From JBBCJM01 sp037190175 (GTDB lineage: Bacteria; Pseudomonadota; Alphaproteobacteria; Rhodobacterales; Rhodobacteraceae), in contig JBBCJM010000065.1 of NCBI GenBank assembly GCA_037190175.1, positions 47,080 to 111,079 on the forward strand: 64,000 bases of DNA, read 5' to 3'. Numbering within the stretch: the first letter of the stretch is position 1; every line of letters begins with the position of its first letter. The notes beneath the pieces were generated by a model. It was not told the DNA's origin. It saw only the letters and a list, made by a program, of their open reading frames with translations, and did no database searches. The translations under genes and the position numbers were made by a program. Of the stretch, positions 42,296 through 53,258 are shown one piece after another.

Positions 42296-44161
42296 CTATT
42301 GCATCTGCGCGTGGACGGCCGCCAAGGCCGCCTCGTCGATGAAGATCCCGGCCTCGGCCAGCAATCCTTGCGTGAAGAGCGCCATGGCGTCGGCCGCCAG
42401 CCCCGCCTCCACCTGCACGGCCAGGCTTTCCCGCAGCGCGGCCATGCCGGGATCGGAGGGGTCGGCGGGCGACACGCTGTCCAGCCGCAGCACGGCGGTG
42501 AAGTCCGGCCCCTCGATCACCCGCACCTGCCCGGGCTCCATGGTGAAGACCGCCTGCATCAGCGCGGGGGGCGCGCCTTCGACATAGCCCTGCCGGTCGG
42601 TGACCGGGGTCACGTCCAGGATGCCGTAGGCGCCCAGATTGGCCCCGGCCTCGACCTCGGACTTGATCTCGACCGCGCGCTCGCCCAGCCGGCGGGAGAG
42701 TTCGCTGGCCCGCCAGTGCTCGGCCACCTCGGCGCGCACCTCCTCGAAGGGAAGCGCGGCGGCCGGCAGGGTCCCGGTCTGCTGGATCACCGCCAGCCCG
42801 CCGTCGTCCAGTTCGATCAGTTCGGGATAGTCGCCCTCGGTCAGCCCCGCGGCGGCGGCCTGGAAGGCCTCGTAGCCCGCGATCTCGGCGGCCACGCCGG
42901 GATAGTAGTCCACGGTGCCGGCGGTCAGCCCCTCCTCGGCCACCAGTTCCTCGATGGTGGCGCCTCCCGCCAGATGGTCGAACAGCGTCTCGCGCCGGTC
43001 GGCGATGGCGCGGCGGGCGGCGTCGGCGGCATATTCGGCCGTGAGCGCCTCGCGCGCCTCCTCGAAGGTGATCTCCTGCGCCGGCAGCACCCCGTTCATG
43101 CGGAAGAGCGCGGGGCCGAGGTCGGTGGGCAGCGGGCCCGCCACCCCCGGCTCGGCCAGCGCGAAGACCGCCTCGCCCGCGGGCCCCAGGTCGGCGCGCG
43201 ACACGTCGCCCATGTCCACGTCGACCAGCGTCAGCCCGCGGTCGGCCACCAGCGTCTCGAAGTCCTCGCCCGCCTCGATCCGCGCCATGGCGGCCTGGGC
43301 CGCGGCCTCGTCGGGGTAGATCAGCCGTTCGACCAGCCGCCGCTCGGGCTGCACGAATTCGGCGATCCGGCTCTGGTAGGCGCGGCGCAGGTCCTCCTCG
43401 GCCACCTCGATGGTGGCGGCGACATCGGCCGGCAGCAGCGTGGCATAGGCGATGGTCTTGGCCTCGGGCCGGGTGAAGCGCAGGAGATGCTCCTCGTAAT
43501 GCGCCCGCAGCATGGCCTCGTCGGGCTCGGGCAGCGGCTCGGGCAGGTCGGCCTCGGTCAGACGCAGGAGGCTGTAGCCCCGCCGCTCGGCGTAGAAGGC
43601 GAAGATCGGGTCGACCAGCCCGGCCGGCGCCCCGAAGCCGTTGCCCACCGCGCCGCGCAGCAGGGTGCGGCCGAGGTCGCGGCGCAGCCGCTCCTCGAAC
43701 TCGGCCGGGCGCAGGCCGTTCTGGTCCAGCACCAGCCGGTAGACCTGGGTATCGAAGGCGCCCTGCGCGTTGCGGAAGGCGGCAAGCCCGTGCAGCTCGC
43801 GCACCACCCGCTCGTCGCCGGCCGAGACGCCCACCCGGTCGGCCTCGTTGTCCAGCGCGGCCTCGCCGGCCAGCCGCTGCAGCACCATGCGGTCGAGCCC
43901 CAGCGTCTGCGCCTGGGCAAAGCCCACCGGCTGGCCGACCTGGGCCGAGAAGGCGTTCAGCTCGGCGCGCAGGGTGGTGAAATATTCGTTGGTCGAGATC
44001 GACCGCTGCCCCACCTTGCCGATCGAGGTGACCCCGCCGCCGAAATTGGTGATCGAGAAGCCGGCAAGGCCGACGATCAGCAGCGCCAGCATGATCCAGA
44101 CCAGAAGCTGCCCGGCGGAGGTGCGGCGCGCGCGAAGGGGCTCGCGGGTCGATCGGGCCAT
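42296..44161 (-). CDS. PpiD-like membrane-anchored peptidyl-prolyl isomerase/foldase
   Basis: A 621-residue periplasmic chaperone. An N-terminal anchor (SAGQLLVWIMLALLIVGLAG) is followed by a SurA_N-like helical region (QRSISTNEYFTTLRAELNAF) and by one or two parvulin-type domains around residues 230-400 (GEDFETLVADRGLTLVDVDM; AGEAVFALAEPGVAGPLPTD). It assists folding of outer-membrane and exported proteins. Sequence similarity in the parvulin part is moderate and catalytic residues were not verified. Probably co-transcribed with trpE. Confidence 0.88.
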   Translation of the reverse strand: MARSTREPLRARRTSAGQLLVWIMLALLIVGLAGFSITNFGGGVTSIGKVGQRSISTNEYFTTLRAELNAFSAQVGQPVGFAQAQTLGLDRMVLQRLAGEAALDNEADRVGVSAGDERVVRELHGLAAFRNAQGAFDTQVYRLVLDQNGLRPAEFEERLRRDLGRTLLRGAVGNGFGAPAGLVDPIFAFYAERRGYSLLRLTEADLPEPLPEPDEAMLRAHYEEHLLRFTRPEAKTIAYATLLPADVAATIEVAEEDLRRAYQSRIAEFVQPERRLVERLIYPDEAAAQAAMARIEAGEDFETLVADRGLTLVDVDMGDVSRADLGPAGEAVFALAEPGVAGPLPTDLGPALFRMNGVLPAQEITFEEAREALTAEYAADAARRAIADRRETLFDHLAGGATIEELVAEEGLTAGTVDYYPGVAAEIAGYEAFQAAAAGLTEGDYPELIELDDGGLAVIQQTGTLPAAALPFEEVRAEVAEHWRASELSRRLGERAVEIKSEVEAGANLGAYGILDVTPVTDRQGYVEGAPPALMQAVFTMEPGQVRVIEGPDFTAVLRLDSVSPADPSDPGMAALRESLAVQVEAGLAADAMALFTQGLLAEAGIFIDEAALAAVHAQMQ

Positions 44162-44287
44162 GGAGGGGGCTCCTGTGCGAAGGGGCGCGGAAGGGTCGCG
44201 CCTGTCTAGTGGCCTTCGCCGGGCCGGGCAAGGGCATCCGGCCGCGCGCCCTGCCCAGCCGGCGCCCTGTCGATGACGCCTGCGCGA

Positions 44288-45943
44288 TCACGCCCCGATC
44301 CGGCTTTTCCTCAGCAGCCCGGCGGCCGAGACCACCGGATAGCCCGAGGAGGCGACGTGGGAATTGATCCGGTGCAGGTCGTGAACGATGTCGATGAAGA
44401 CGGTGACCGCGATGCTGGCCGGGTTCGAGCGTGACCGCGAGAGCGTGAGATAGGACTGCACGATCTCGTCCTCGGCGGCGCGGAAGCGGTCCTTCTGCCG
44501 GGCGAGTTCCGCCGCCGTCTCGATATCCGCGGCCATCAGCGCCGGGGCCAGCAGGCGCAGCGAATCCCCGATGATCCCGGTCAGGCGGGCGATCTCGGCG
44601 CTCTGCCGGTCGTCGAAGGCCGCGCCCATGCGAACCTTGGTGGCGATCCGCCGCGACAGGTTGCGTTTGATCACGTCGCCGGCATGGGCGAGGTTGCTGC
44701 CGCAGTTCATGATCACGAAGGCCCGCTGCGCATCCTCGGACGAGGCGTCGGGCAGCGCGCCCAGATAGTTGTTCACCGAGGTGGCATAGGTGACCAGCAG
44801 GTCATGCGCCTCGTCCACCTGCCGCAGGCCGTCCAGCCGCCCGCTGCGCAGCGCGGCGAGCGAGAGCGTCAGCATCCGTTCCAGGATCTCGGCCATGCGC
44901 AGCGTCTCGACCGCGGCGTTCGACAGCGCCTGCTGCGGGCCGATCACCGCCTCGATGTTCAGATAGCGCGGCGGGCCGATGGCGTCGGCGGGCCGTTCGT
45001 CGTCGGGCACCAGCCGCTCGGCCGCCCGCAGAACCAGCGGGGTCAGCGGCACGAAGACCAGCGCGACCGCCAGGTTGAAGCCCAGGTGCAGCAGCGCCAT
45101 CAGCGCCACTCCCTGCGCCTGCATGGCCGCCGCCAGCAGGCGCAGCTCGGGCAGCAGCCAGAGCCCCGCCACGGCGACCAGACCGCGACAGGCCAGGTTG
45201 GCGATCGGCACCCGCCGCGCCGCGGGCGGCTGGTCCAGCGAGGCGGTCACCGCCGGCAGCCCGGCGCCGAGGTTCAGCCCCAGCAGGAAGGGCAGTGCCT
45301 GCGCCGGCTCCAGGCTGCCGGTCAGCACGAAGGAGGAGAACATCAAGAGGATCGCCAGCGAGGAATGCACCAGCCAGGTCAGGACCGCGGCGATCAGGAA
45401 GGCCAGCAGGGGTTCGGAGACCAGCGCATGGATCAGCGCGTGGAACATCGCCGCCTCGCGCAGCGGATCGGCGGCGCCCACCACCAGCCGCAGCGCGAAG
45501 AGCATCATGCCGAGGCCCATCAGCACCCGGCCGGCCGCGCGCAGCCGGAACCCGGCGGACAGGCTGAAGACGGCATAGCCGCCAAAGAGCGCCAGCGGCG
45601 CCAGCAGCGCGGTATGGCTGGCGCCCGAGGCCAGCACCGCGGCGATCAGCGCCGAGCCGACATCGGCGCCCAGCACCACCACCAGCCCGGTCGCCGGCGT
45701 CACCGTGGCCCCGGCCACCAGCCCGGTGACGATCAGCACCATCGCCGTCGAGCTGCCCAGCACCGCGGTCAGCGCCACGCCGCTGCCGAAGGCGCGCAGC
45801 CTGGTATGCAGCTGCCGCTCCAGAAAGACCTTGAGCTGGTCGCCCCAGCCGCGGATCACGCCGGTGCGCACCATCCGCACGCCCCAGAGCAAAAGCGCGA
45901 TGCCGCCCAGCAGTTCCGTGATGACGACCGTGCTTACCGACAT
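44288..45943 (-). CDS. Na/Pi cotransporter family protein with PhoU-like domain
   Basis: A 551-residue membrane protein. The N-terminal 300 residues contain two inverted Na/Pi repeats with the paired signatures GVALTAVLGSSTAMVLIVTG and VLTWLVHSSLAILLMFSS. The C-terminal 220 residues are a soluble helical PhoU-like bundle (TLRMAEILERMLTLSLAALR; FVIMNCGSNLAHAGDVIKRN). YjbB-type homologues export phosphate when internal Pi rises. It is the last gene of the RpiR-ABC-phosphatase unit, 51 bases after the phosphatase gene, so a Pi-disposal role is attractive. Confidence 0.9.
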   Translation of the reverse strand: MSVSTVVITELLGGIALLLWGVRMVRTGVIRGWGDQLKVFLERQLHTRLRAFGSGVALTAVLGSSTAMVLIVTGLVAGATVTPATGLVVVLGADVGSALIAAVLASGASHTALLAPLALFGGYAVFSLSAGFRLRAAGRVLMGLGMMLFALRLVVGAADPLREAAMFHALIHALVSEPLLAFLIAAVLTWLVHSSLAILLMFSSFVLTGSLEPAQALPFLLGLNLGAGLPAVTASLDQPPAARRVPIANLACRGLVAVAGLWLLPELRLLAAAMQAQGVALMALLHLGFNLAVALVFVPLTPLVLRAAERLVPDDERPADAIGPPRYLNIEAVIGPQQALSNAAVETLRMAEILERMLTLSLAALRSGRLDGLRQVDEAHDLLVTYATSVNNYLGALPDASSEDAQRAFVIMNCGSNLAHAGDVIKRNLSRRIATKVRMGAAFDDRQSAEIARLTGIIGDSLRLLAPALMAADIETAAELARQKDRFRAAEDEIVQSYLTLSRSRSNPASIAVTVFIDIVHDLHRINSHVASSGYPVVSAAGLLRKSRIGA

Positions 45944-45994
45944 GGGCGTGTCCCTTGCCTGCCATGCCTTCCCCCACCCGCGTCCGAGCGAGGT

Positions 45995-46602
45995 TCAGTC
46001 CGAAACGGCCTCGGCGTGCTGCGGGGCGAAGAGGCCGATGTTGTAGCCTTCCAGCTTCACCCGGTCGGACAGCGGGTCCTCGAAATGCAGCATCGTGGCC
46101 GTGCCCGGGGTGACGGGGACGATCCGGCTCTGCGGCAGGCCCAGAAAGGCGGTCAGCGCCGCGCGGACCACGCCGCTGTGCACCACGGCCAGCAGGTCGC
46201 CCTCGGCGCGCTGCAGCCAGTCGCGCAGGCCCGCCACGATCCGCCGTTCGAAGTCCTGCCAGCCTTCGCCCCCGGGCGGATGGTAGTGGCCCGCCCGCCA
46301 GGCCCAGTAGTCCTGCGGATGTTCGGCGATCAGATCGGGCTTGCGCCGGCCGGTCCACGCGCCCATGCCCAGTTCGCGCAGCCGGGCGTCGGCGGGCGCG
46401 TCGGGAAAGCCGATCAGCGCCACCGTCTCGCGGCAGCGGCCGAGGTCGGAAGAGACCACGGCCCGGGGCCGCAGCGCCTGGACCAGATGCCGGAAGGCCA
46501 GCGCCTGCTCCCGCCCCCGGGGCGAGAGCGGGGCGTTGTCGTGCCCTTGCAGCCGCTGCTCGGCGTTCCAGATGGTCTCGCCGTGCCGCATCAGGATCAG
46601 TC

Positions 46603-46606
<4 letters not shown>
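45995..46606 (-). CDS. Histidine phosphatase family protein
   Basis: A 203-residue phosphoglycerate-mutase-like phosphatase. LILMRHGETIWNAEQRLQGH carries the phosphorylated His and RHG motif, ELGMGAWTGR the acid-base Glu region, and VVHSGVVRAALTAFLG the second His. No signal peptide, so it acts in the cytoplasm. Its ATG overlaps the ABC ATPase stop by 4 bases, tying it to transport. It likely removes phosphate from the imported solute; the substrate is not predictable from sequence. Confidence 0.9.
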
Positions 46607-47696
<1,090 letters not shown>

Positions 47697-47700
<4 letters not shown>

Positions 47701-49442
47701 GCGGTCTTCCATCCCTGTATCCTGTTCTGCAGAATTTGCACCAGCGCCGAGGCGATCAGGCAGATGACCAGGATCACCAGGGTGATGGCATTGGCGAACT
47801 GCATGAAGCCGAGGCCGGCGTAGTTGAAGGCCATCATGCTCAGTACCGGGGTGGTGGAGCTGAACAGCAGCACGACCAGCGACAGGTCGCGCACGATCTT
47901 GATGAAGACCAGGATCCCGCCGGCGAAGACGCCGCGGATCGCCAGCGGCAGCACGATCTCGGCCATCCGGCGCAGCGGGCCGGCGCCGGTCATCCGGGCG
48001 CTTTCCTCGATGTCGTTCGAGATCTGGCTCAGCACCGCGCGCCCCGACTGCACCGCATAGGGCAGGAGGTTGGCGGTCGCGGCCAGCACCAGCAGGGTGA
48101 AGGTGCCGTAAAGCGCCGGGATCGGCCCCAGCGCGGTGCCGTACATGGCGATATAGGCCGCGGCCAGCGCGATCGAGGGGATGAAGAGCGGCAGAAAGGC
48201 CAGCTGGCTCAGCAGGTTGCCCAGGAAGGTGCCCTTGTGGCGCACGATGGTATGGGCGATGACCAGCCCCAGCAGCATCGCCGCCGCGGCCACGGTCAGG
48301 CCCAGGCGCAGCGTCGTCCAGACCGCATCCATCAGCATCGGGTTGCGGAACAGCCCCGCCTGGCCCTGCGCGATCTGGGGATTGGCCTCGCCGATCCAGA
48401 AATGCAGCGTCCAGTTGCTGAAGAGGCCCGAGGACGAGGTCGCCATGCTGGAGGCGAACAGCACCAGCACCGGGATGATCGTGGTCATCACGCCCAGGCC
48501 GGTGGCCAGCGCGAACAGCGGCCAGCGCCAGCGGCCCAGCGCGAAACGCTTGGTGCGCGCGCCCTTGCCGGTCACGGTGACGAAGGCCCTGCGCCCCGAG
48601 ACCAGCCGGTCGCTGAAGTAAAGCAGCGCCGCGGCGGCCACGATCAGCAGCAGCGCCAGCACGTAGCCGCGCTCGATATTGCCGGTCTGCACCATGCCGT
48701 AGATGCGGGTGGAGAGCGTCTGCATCCTGACCGGCGCGCCCAGCAGCGCCGGGGCCGCGAAGTTCGACACCGCGCCGGCGAAGGTCAGCATCCCGCCCGA
48801 GACCAGCGCCGGGGTGACGATGGGCAGGATGATGCCGAACAGGATGCGCGAGCGTTTCGCCCCCGCCATCTCGGCGGATTCGACCAGATCGGCGCCGACC
48901 GAACTGAGCGCGGCGGCGATCATCGTATAGGCCAGCGAATAGTAATGCGCGATCAGCACGATCAGCGTCGGCACCATGCCCCAGGCCAGCCAGTCGGGGA
49001 TGTCCAGCCCGTTGGCGGTGAAATAGCCGGGCTGCCCGCCCAGGCGGTTGTTGCGGAACAGCGTGCCCCAAGCCAGCGCGGCGGCGAAGCTGGGGATCAT
49101 GAAGGGCAGCACCGACAGGATGCCCAGGAACCGCCGCGCCGGCACGTCGGTCAGGATCACCAGCCAGGCCAGGAACCCGCCCAGCAGCAGGCAGCCCGTG
49201 GCCACCCCCGCGCCCAGCAGCATGGTGTTGGCGATGGGGCGCCACAGCAGGTTGGTGGACAGCGGGCTGGCCACCACCGCCTGCCATGCCGCCAGCCCGT
49301 CCGGGGTCAGCGAGATCAGCACGATCCGCAGCAGCGGCGCGATCACCAGGATCGCCGCGATGCAGACCATGACCAGGGGCACGAGCCGCTGCGACCGGAG
49401 CGCCCGGTGCAGGATCCCCGGCCGGATGACAGTTGCCGTCAT
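47697..49442 (-). CDS. ABC transporter fused permease
   Basis: A 581-residue membrane protein with about 12 helices in two homologous halves, each with a binding-protein-dependent transport loop (ESAEMAGAKRSRILFGIILP and ESARMTGAGPLRRMAEIVLP). Two permease domains in one chain is the FbpB/2-aminoethylphosphonate AepW style. The start at 49442 (MTATVIRPGILHRAL) begins before the first helix. It partners the binding protein and the ATPase. Confidence 0.93.
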
Positions 49443-49506
49443 TGCGCAAGTCCTTGAAATCGGGGGAAGGCGGCCCGGGACCGGCCCGGGCACCCGGATC
49501 GTGCGG

Positions 49507-50628
49507 CTATTGCAGCATGATGATCAGGTCGAGGATCCGCGCCCGCGCCTCGCCGGTGGCGGCGGGGTCCATCCGCCACAGGTTCAGCTCTTCCAGCGGC
49601 ACCGCGTCGGGATGGTCGGCGATGGTGCGCCGCGCCGCATAGTCGCCCTGCACGAAGAAGGGCTCGAAGCCCGGCCCGCCCGAGGGCGTGTCGTCGCCCA
49701 TCATGAAGTCGATCAGCAGCCGCGCCGCCGCCGGGTGGGGGGCGTTCTTGGCCACCGCCAGCACCGCCGGGAACAGGATGCCCGCCGAGGGCACCGTTTC
49801 ATTGGAGATCTGCAAGGCCCAGCCCTCGGCCGCGTTGTCGCGCGCCGCCGAATAGGTGGTGAAGCCGACCGAGGGGTCGGTGGCCTTGATGTCGCCGATG
49901 GCGGCCCGCAGGGTGGTGCTGTCGTTGACCAGGACCAGATCGTTCTCGAAGAGGTCGCGGATGAACTGCTCGCCCGCGCCGTTCAGGTCGCTGTCCACCA
50001 CGATGGGCTTGCCGAACTGCGCCTCGTAGGCCGCGGCCATCTCGTCGGCGCGCAGGGCGATCTCGGTCAGCAGGTCCAGCACCTCGCCCCGCGCGGCGGG
50101 GTCCTCCATCAGCACCTTGCCGCGCCATTCCGGGATGGTCAGCTGCCACAGGTTGGTGATGGGCGAGCCGTCGGGATAGGCGGCTTCGTTGTACATCAGC
50201 GCCCGGGTGGACAGCCGGTGCGTGATAAGGTCGCGCCGGAATTCCTCGGGCACCTCCGCGACCACCCGCGGCGGGACATAGCCCGTCACCATGCCGGTGG
50301 GCAGCAGGTCGCGCAGCACCAGCGGCGCCTCGGAGAGATAGAGCACGTCCACCGCATAGATGCCCGCCCGCTGCTCGGCATCCAGCCGGGCGATCTGGCG
50401 GGTGGAGTTCAGGTCGACGCCGATCAGGTCGATGCCGGGATAGGCGGCCTCGAAGCTGGTCTCGATCTGGGCGATGCGGCTCGACAGCGAGAAGACCGAG
50501 ACGCTGCCCTCCGTCTTGGCGATCTCGTAGAGCTGTTCGGGCGTCATGGTGTCGAGGTCCTGCGCCATGGCCGGGGCAGCAACCATCAGGGCCGCGCCCA
50601 GCAGGGCGCGGGTCAGGGAACGCTTCAT
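49507..50628 (-). CDS. Periplasmic solute-binding protein of the ABC system
   Basis: A 373-residue exported binding protein with signal peptide MKRSLTRALLGAALMVAAPA (cleavage after AMA). The Fbp-like type II fold is indicated by EGSVSVFSLSSRIAQIETSF, EQRAGIYAVDVLYLSE and LAVAKNAPHPAAARLLIDFM. Iron-ligating Tyr pairs are not obvious, so an anionic solute such as a phosphorylated compound fits as well as iron. GGAGGAGA precedes the ATG, 12 bases after the RpiR stop. Confidence 0.9.
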   Translation of the reverse strand: MKRSLTRALLGAALMVAAPAMAQDLDTMTPEQLYEIAKTEGSVSVFSLSSRIAQIETSFEAAYPGIDLIGVDLNSTRQIARLDAEQRAGIYAVDVLYLSEAPLVLRDLLPTGMVTGYVPPRVVAEVPEEFRRDLITHRLSTRALMYNEAAYPDGSPITNLWQLTIPEWRGKVLMEDPAARGEVLDLLTEIALRADEMAAAYEAQFGKPIVVDSDLNGAGEQFIRDLFENDLVLVNDSTTLRAAIGDIKATDPSVGFTTYSAARDNAAEGWALQISNETVPSAGILFPAVLAVAKNAPHPAAARLLIDFMMGDDTPSGGPGFEPFFVQGDYAARRTIADHPDAVPLEELNLWRMDPAATGEARARILDLIIMLQ

Positions 50629-50640
50629 GGTGTCTCCTCC

Positions 50641-51489
50641 TCAGGGTTTATCGAAGCCGTCGAACAGCCTCGACAGTCTTTCCAGAGCCCCGATCGTCTC
50701 CTCCTCGTGGCGCGCCGCCATGGTCAGCAGGATGGCGCTGACGATGACGAACGGCACCGTGGGGGTCTGAAATTCGCTGCCCGAACGCCCGCGCGGGGCG
50801 GCGAGCACAAGGTCAGGCTCGGGCGTCATGATCAGCCCGGCGAGGTCCGAGATCAGCACCGAGGCGGCGCCGGTGGCGCGCGCGTGCTGCATCGTCGGCG
50901 CATAGGTCGAGGGCTGCTTGCGGAAGGCCAGCGCCACCACGATGTCTTCCCGGGTCATCGACAGCAGCCGCTCGGCCACGTCGCGCCCGCGGCCGGAAAG
51001 CGCGATGGTGGGCTTGCCGAACCGTTCCAGCCGCCGCGACAGGAACTGCGCGACCGATTGCGCATGGCCCTGCGCGAAGACATAGACCTTGCGCGCCGCA
51101 AAGATCGCATCCGCCGCCTGGTCGATGGCCGGCTGGGCGATCAGCCCGTCGAGGTTCTGCAGCGCCGCCACTTCCGAGGCGATCAGGTCGGACAGGTGGT
51201 TGCCCTCCTCGGCCGCATGGACCGAGCGCCGCATCCGCAGCGCGGCGTCCTGGGCGTTCATCATCTCGCGCTGAAGCACGCTGCGCAGCTCGGGAAAGCC
51301 CTTGTAGCCCAGCTTCTGCGCCAGCCGGGTGGGGGCCGCGCCATGCACCTCGATCCGCTCGGCCAGCTGGGGGCCGGACAGGAACACCAGCTCCTCGCGC
51401 CGGTCCAGCAGCGCCGCGACCATCTTCTGGTCGGTCTCGGTCAGCTTGTCGGCCGACTGGCTGAGGCGCGCGAGAAAGCTGGAGGTCAT
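50641..51489 (-). CDS. MurR/RpiR family transcriptional regulator
   Basis: A 282-residue regulator. The N-terminal helix-turn-helix (SGPQLAERIEVHGAAPTRLA) precedes a SIS domain (VYVFAQGHAQSVAQFLSRRL; DIVVALAFRKQPSTY) that normally binds phosphosugars. It is the first gene of the transport operon and preceded by two palindromes, so it probably autoregulates and controls the ABC genes. The SIS ligand supports a phosphorylated substrate for the system. Confidence 0.92.
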   Translation of the reverse strand: MTSSFLARLSQSADKLTETDQKMVAALLDRREELVFLSGPQLAERIEVHGAAPTRLAQKLGYKGFPELRSVLQREMMNAQDAALRMRRSVHAAEEGNHLSDLIASEVAALQNLDGLIAQPAIDQAADAIFAARKVYVFAQGHAQSVAQFLSRRLERFGKPTIALSGRGRDVAERLLSMTREDIVVALAFRKQPSTYAPTMQHARATGAASVLISDLAGLIMTPEPDLVLAAPRGRSGSEFQTPTVPFVIVSAILLTMAARHEEETIGALERLSRLFDGFDKP

Positions 51490-51500
51490 GGCAAGAATCC

Positions 51501-51544
51501 TTTCTGAATACAGAAAGAAAGAAAAATTACATTCTGTCAAGAAT
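51501..51544. promoter_or_regulatory. Twin palindromic operator upstream of the rpiR-type gene
   Basis: TTTCTG-AATA-CAGAAA (51501-51516) and ATTCT-GTCA-AGAAT (51531-51544) share the core TTCTG..AGAA and sit in an AT-rich stretch immediately 5' of the regulator ATG at 51489. Two related sites spaced about 29 bases apart suit cooperative binding by an RpiR-family dimer. Confidence 0.6.
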
Positions 51545-51596
51545 ATTTCAGCGCCCCGCCGGGCGGCCGGGACGCGCGAGCAGGCGCGATGGCCGG

Positions 51597-52556
51597 CTAT
51601 CGGGCGCGGCGGTGCTCGGGGTGCAGGGCGGCGCCGAGGATGTGGTCCGAGGCGTGGATCACGTGGCTGGCCCGGCCCACGATCAGCGGGTCGGGCTCGC
51701 CCACCAGGGCCACGTCTTTGTCGGGATAGTCGATGGTGGCCAGGAAATGCCGCATGCAGTTCAGCCGGGCGCGCTTCTTGTCGTTCGACTTCACGATGGT
51801 CCAGGGCGCATCCGCGGTGTCGGTATAGAAGAACATCGCCTCCTTGGCCTCGGTATAGTCGTCCCACTTGTCCAGGCTGGCGAGGTCCATGGGCGAGAGC
51901 TTCCAGCGTTTCAGCGGGTCGGTCTGCCGGGCGGCGAAGCGCTTGCGCTGCTCCTCGCGCGTCACGGAAAACCAGTACTTGTAGAGCCTGATGCCCGAGC
52001 GGACCAGCATCCGCTCCAGCTCCGGGGCCTCGCGCATGAATTCGAGGTATTCGGAGGGCGTGCAGAAGCCCATCACCCGCTCCACCCCCGCGCGGTTGTA
52101 CCAGGAGCGGTCGTAGAACACCATTTCGCCCGCCGTGGGCAGGTGGGCGATGTAGCGCTGGAAGAACCACTGGCCCCTTTCCACGTCCGAGGGCTTGTTC
52201 AGCGCCACCACCCGGGCGGCGCGGGGGTTCAGGTGCTCCATGAACCGCTTGATCGTGCCGCCCTTGCCGGCCGCGTCGCGCCCCTCGAACAGGATCACGA
52301 ACTTCTCGCCGGTCTCCTGCGCCCAGATCTGCACCTTCAGCAGCTCCGCCTGGAGCTTCAGCTTCTCGGCCTCGTAGGCGGCGTTGCCCATCGGGCGGGA
52401 ATAGGGGTAGCGGCCGGATTCGAAGGCCTCGCGGATGGTGCTGGCATCGACGGTCGGGAACCGCTGCGGCCCCTCGGCCAGCGACGGGCCGGTGTTGCGC
52501 ACGCTGACTTCCACGGGTTCGGCGGCGGGGACGGCGAGGACGGCGGCATCGGTCAT
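51597..52556 (-). CDS. ppk2: Polyphosphate kinase 2 family protein
   Basis: A 319-residue PPK2 enzyme, which transfers phosphate between polyphosphate and nucleoside di-/monophosphates. Walker A is LFEGRDAAGKGGTIKRFMEH; lid and Walker B are in VFYDRSWYNRAGVERVMGFC, followed by WFSVTREEQRKRF. The class looks like a one-domain PPK2 (class I type). The first 50 residues are a nonconserved Ala/Val-rich leader. It ends within 110 bases of the RpiR gene, which reads on the same strand. Confidence 0.93.
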   Translation of the reverse strand: MTDAAVLAVPAAEPVEVSVRNTGPSLAEGPQRFPTVDASTIREAFESGRYPYSRPMGNAAYEAEKLKLQAELLKVQIWAQETGEKFVILFEGRDAAGKGGTIKRFMEHLNPRAARVVALNKPSDVERGQWFFQRYIAHLPTAGEMVFYDRSWYNRAGVERVMGFCTPSEYLEFMREAPELERMLVRSGIRLYKYWFSVTREEQRKRFAARQTDPLKRWKLSPMDLASLDKWDDYTEAKEAMFFYTDTADAPWTIVKSNDKKRARLNCMRHFLATIDYPDKDVALVGEPDPLIVGRASHVIHASDHILGAALHPEHRRAR

Positions 52557-52669
52557 GCGGGCTCTCCTTTCGGGTGACGGGGTACGGAACCCGGCCCGAG
52601 CGGGACGCTCGTTGACATGTATCAATTCCGTGACAGGCGGGGCGCGGACGTGGCCCGCGGGCCACAGGC

Positions 52670-53134
52670 TCACGCCCGCTCGATCCGGCACTGATAGCAG
52701 TTGTTCCGCGCCGAGCGGACGTGCAGGTAGGCCACCGCCGGGTCGGCCAGCAGCTTCTCGGCCCGGGCGGGGATCGCTTCGGTCGCCACCACCCCGCCGG
52801 TGCCGTAGACGATGCGGTGGTCGGCGCCGTAGCCCCGCACGATGTAGTCGGGCGAGGCCAGCATGGCCGGGATCGCCTGCCCGCCCCCGGCCGGGCAATC
52901 CGCGGCGCAGAGGAAGATCGGGCCGACCTCGGCATAGGGCTGCGGCGCGGGGAAGGGGCAATGCGCCAGCACCAGCATCCCGGCGCCCTCGGGGATCATC
53001 CCCAGGCAATGGCGGCAGGGATTGCCCGCGCCCCAGGCCACGTGGCGCTCGGGCGTCAGACCGTGGGCGTCGGGGGCGCCGGCGCGGTACGCGCGCGCGA
53101 CGGGCGAGAGGATCGGCAGGAAACGGATGGGCAT
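52670..53134 (-). CDS. DUF1203-like protein
   Basis: A 154-residue soluble protein. GNPCRHCLGMIPEGAGMLVL, LAHCPFPAPQPYAEVGPIFL and the terminal ARNNCYQCRIERA match my memory of DUF1203. Three Cys pairs or single Cys (CRHC, LCAADC, CYQC) could bind a metal or form redox pairs. No known activity. It is divergent from the ArsR-SRPBCC gene across 124 bases. Confidence 0.8.
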   Translation of the reverse strand: MPIRFLPILSPVARAYRAGAPDAHGLTPERHVAWGAGNPCRHCLGMIPEGAGMLVLAHCPFPAPQPYAEVGPIFLCAADCPAGGGQAIPAMLASPDYIVRGYGADHRIVYGTGGVVATEAIPARAEKLLADPAVAYLHVRSARNNCYQCRIERA

Positions 53135-53222
53135 GGCGGGGCTCCTTTCGGTGCCACCCTGCCCCGCCGGCCGGCCGGGGATCGACCCGGAACCTGCGGC
53201 TTCGCCCGTTACGTTACCATAT

Positions 53223-53251
53223 TGTCACGTGACTATAGAATCACGTATAGA
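53223..53251 (+). promoter_or_regulatory. Promoter/operator of the ArsR-SRPBCC gene
   Basis: TTGTCA (53223-53228) and TATAGA (53246-53251) with a 17-base spacer. They overlap a perfect TCACGTGA palindrome (53225-53232) and the near-repeat TCACGT-(GACT)ATAGAA / TCACGTATAGAA. Transcription from this promoter would begin at or next to the ATG at 53259, implying a leaderless mRNA. The repeated TCACGT looks like an autoregulatory site. Confidence 0.5.
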
Positions 53252-53258
53252 AGATTCC

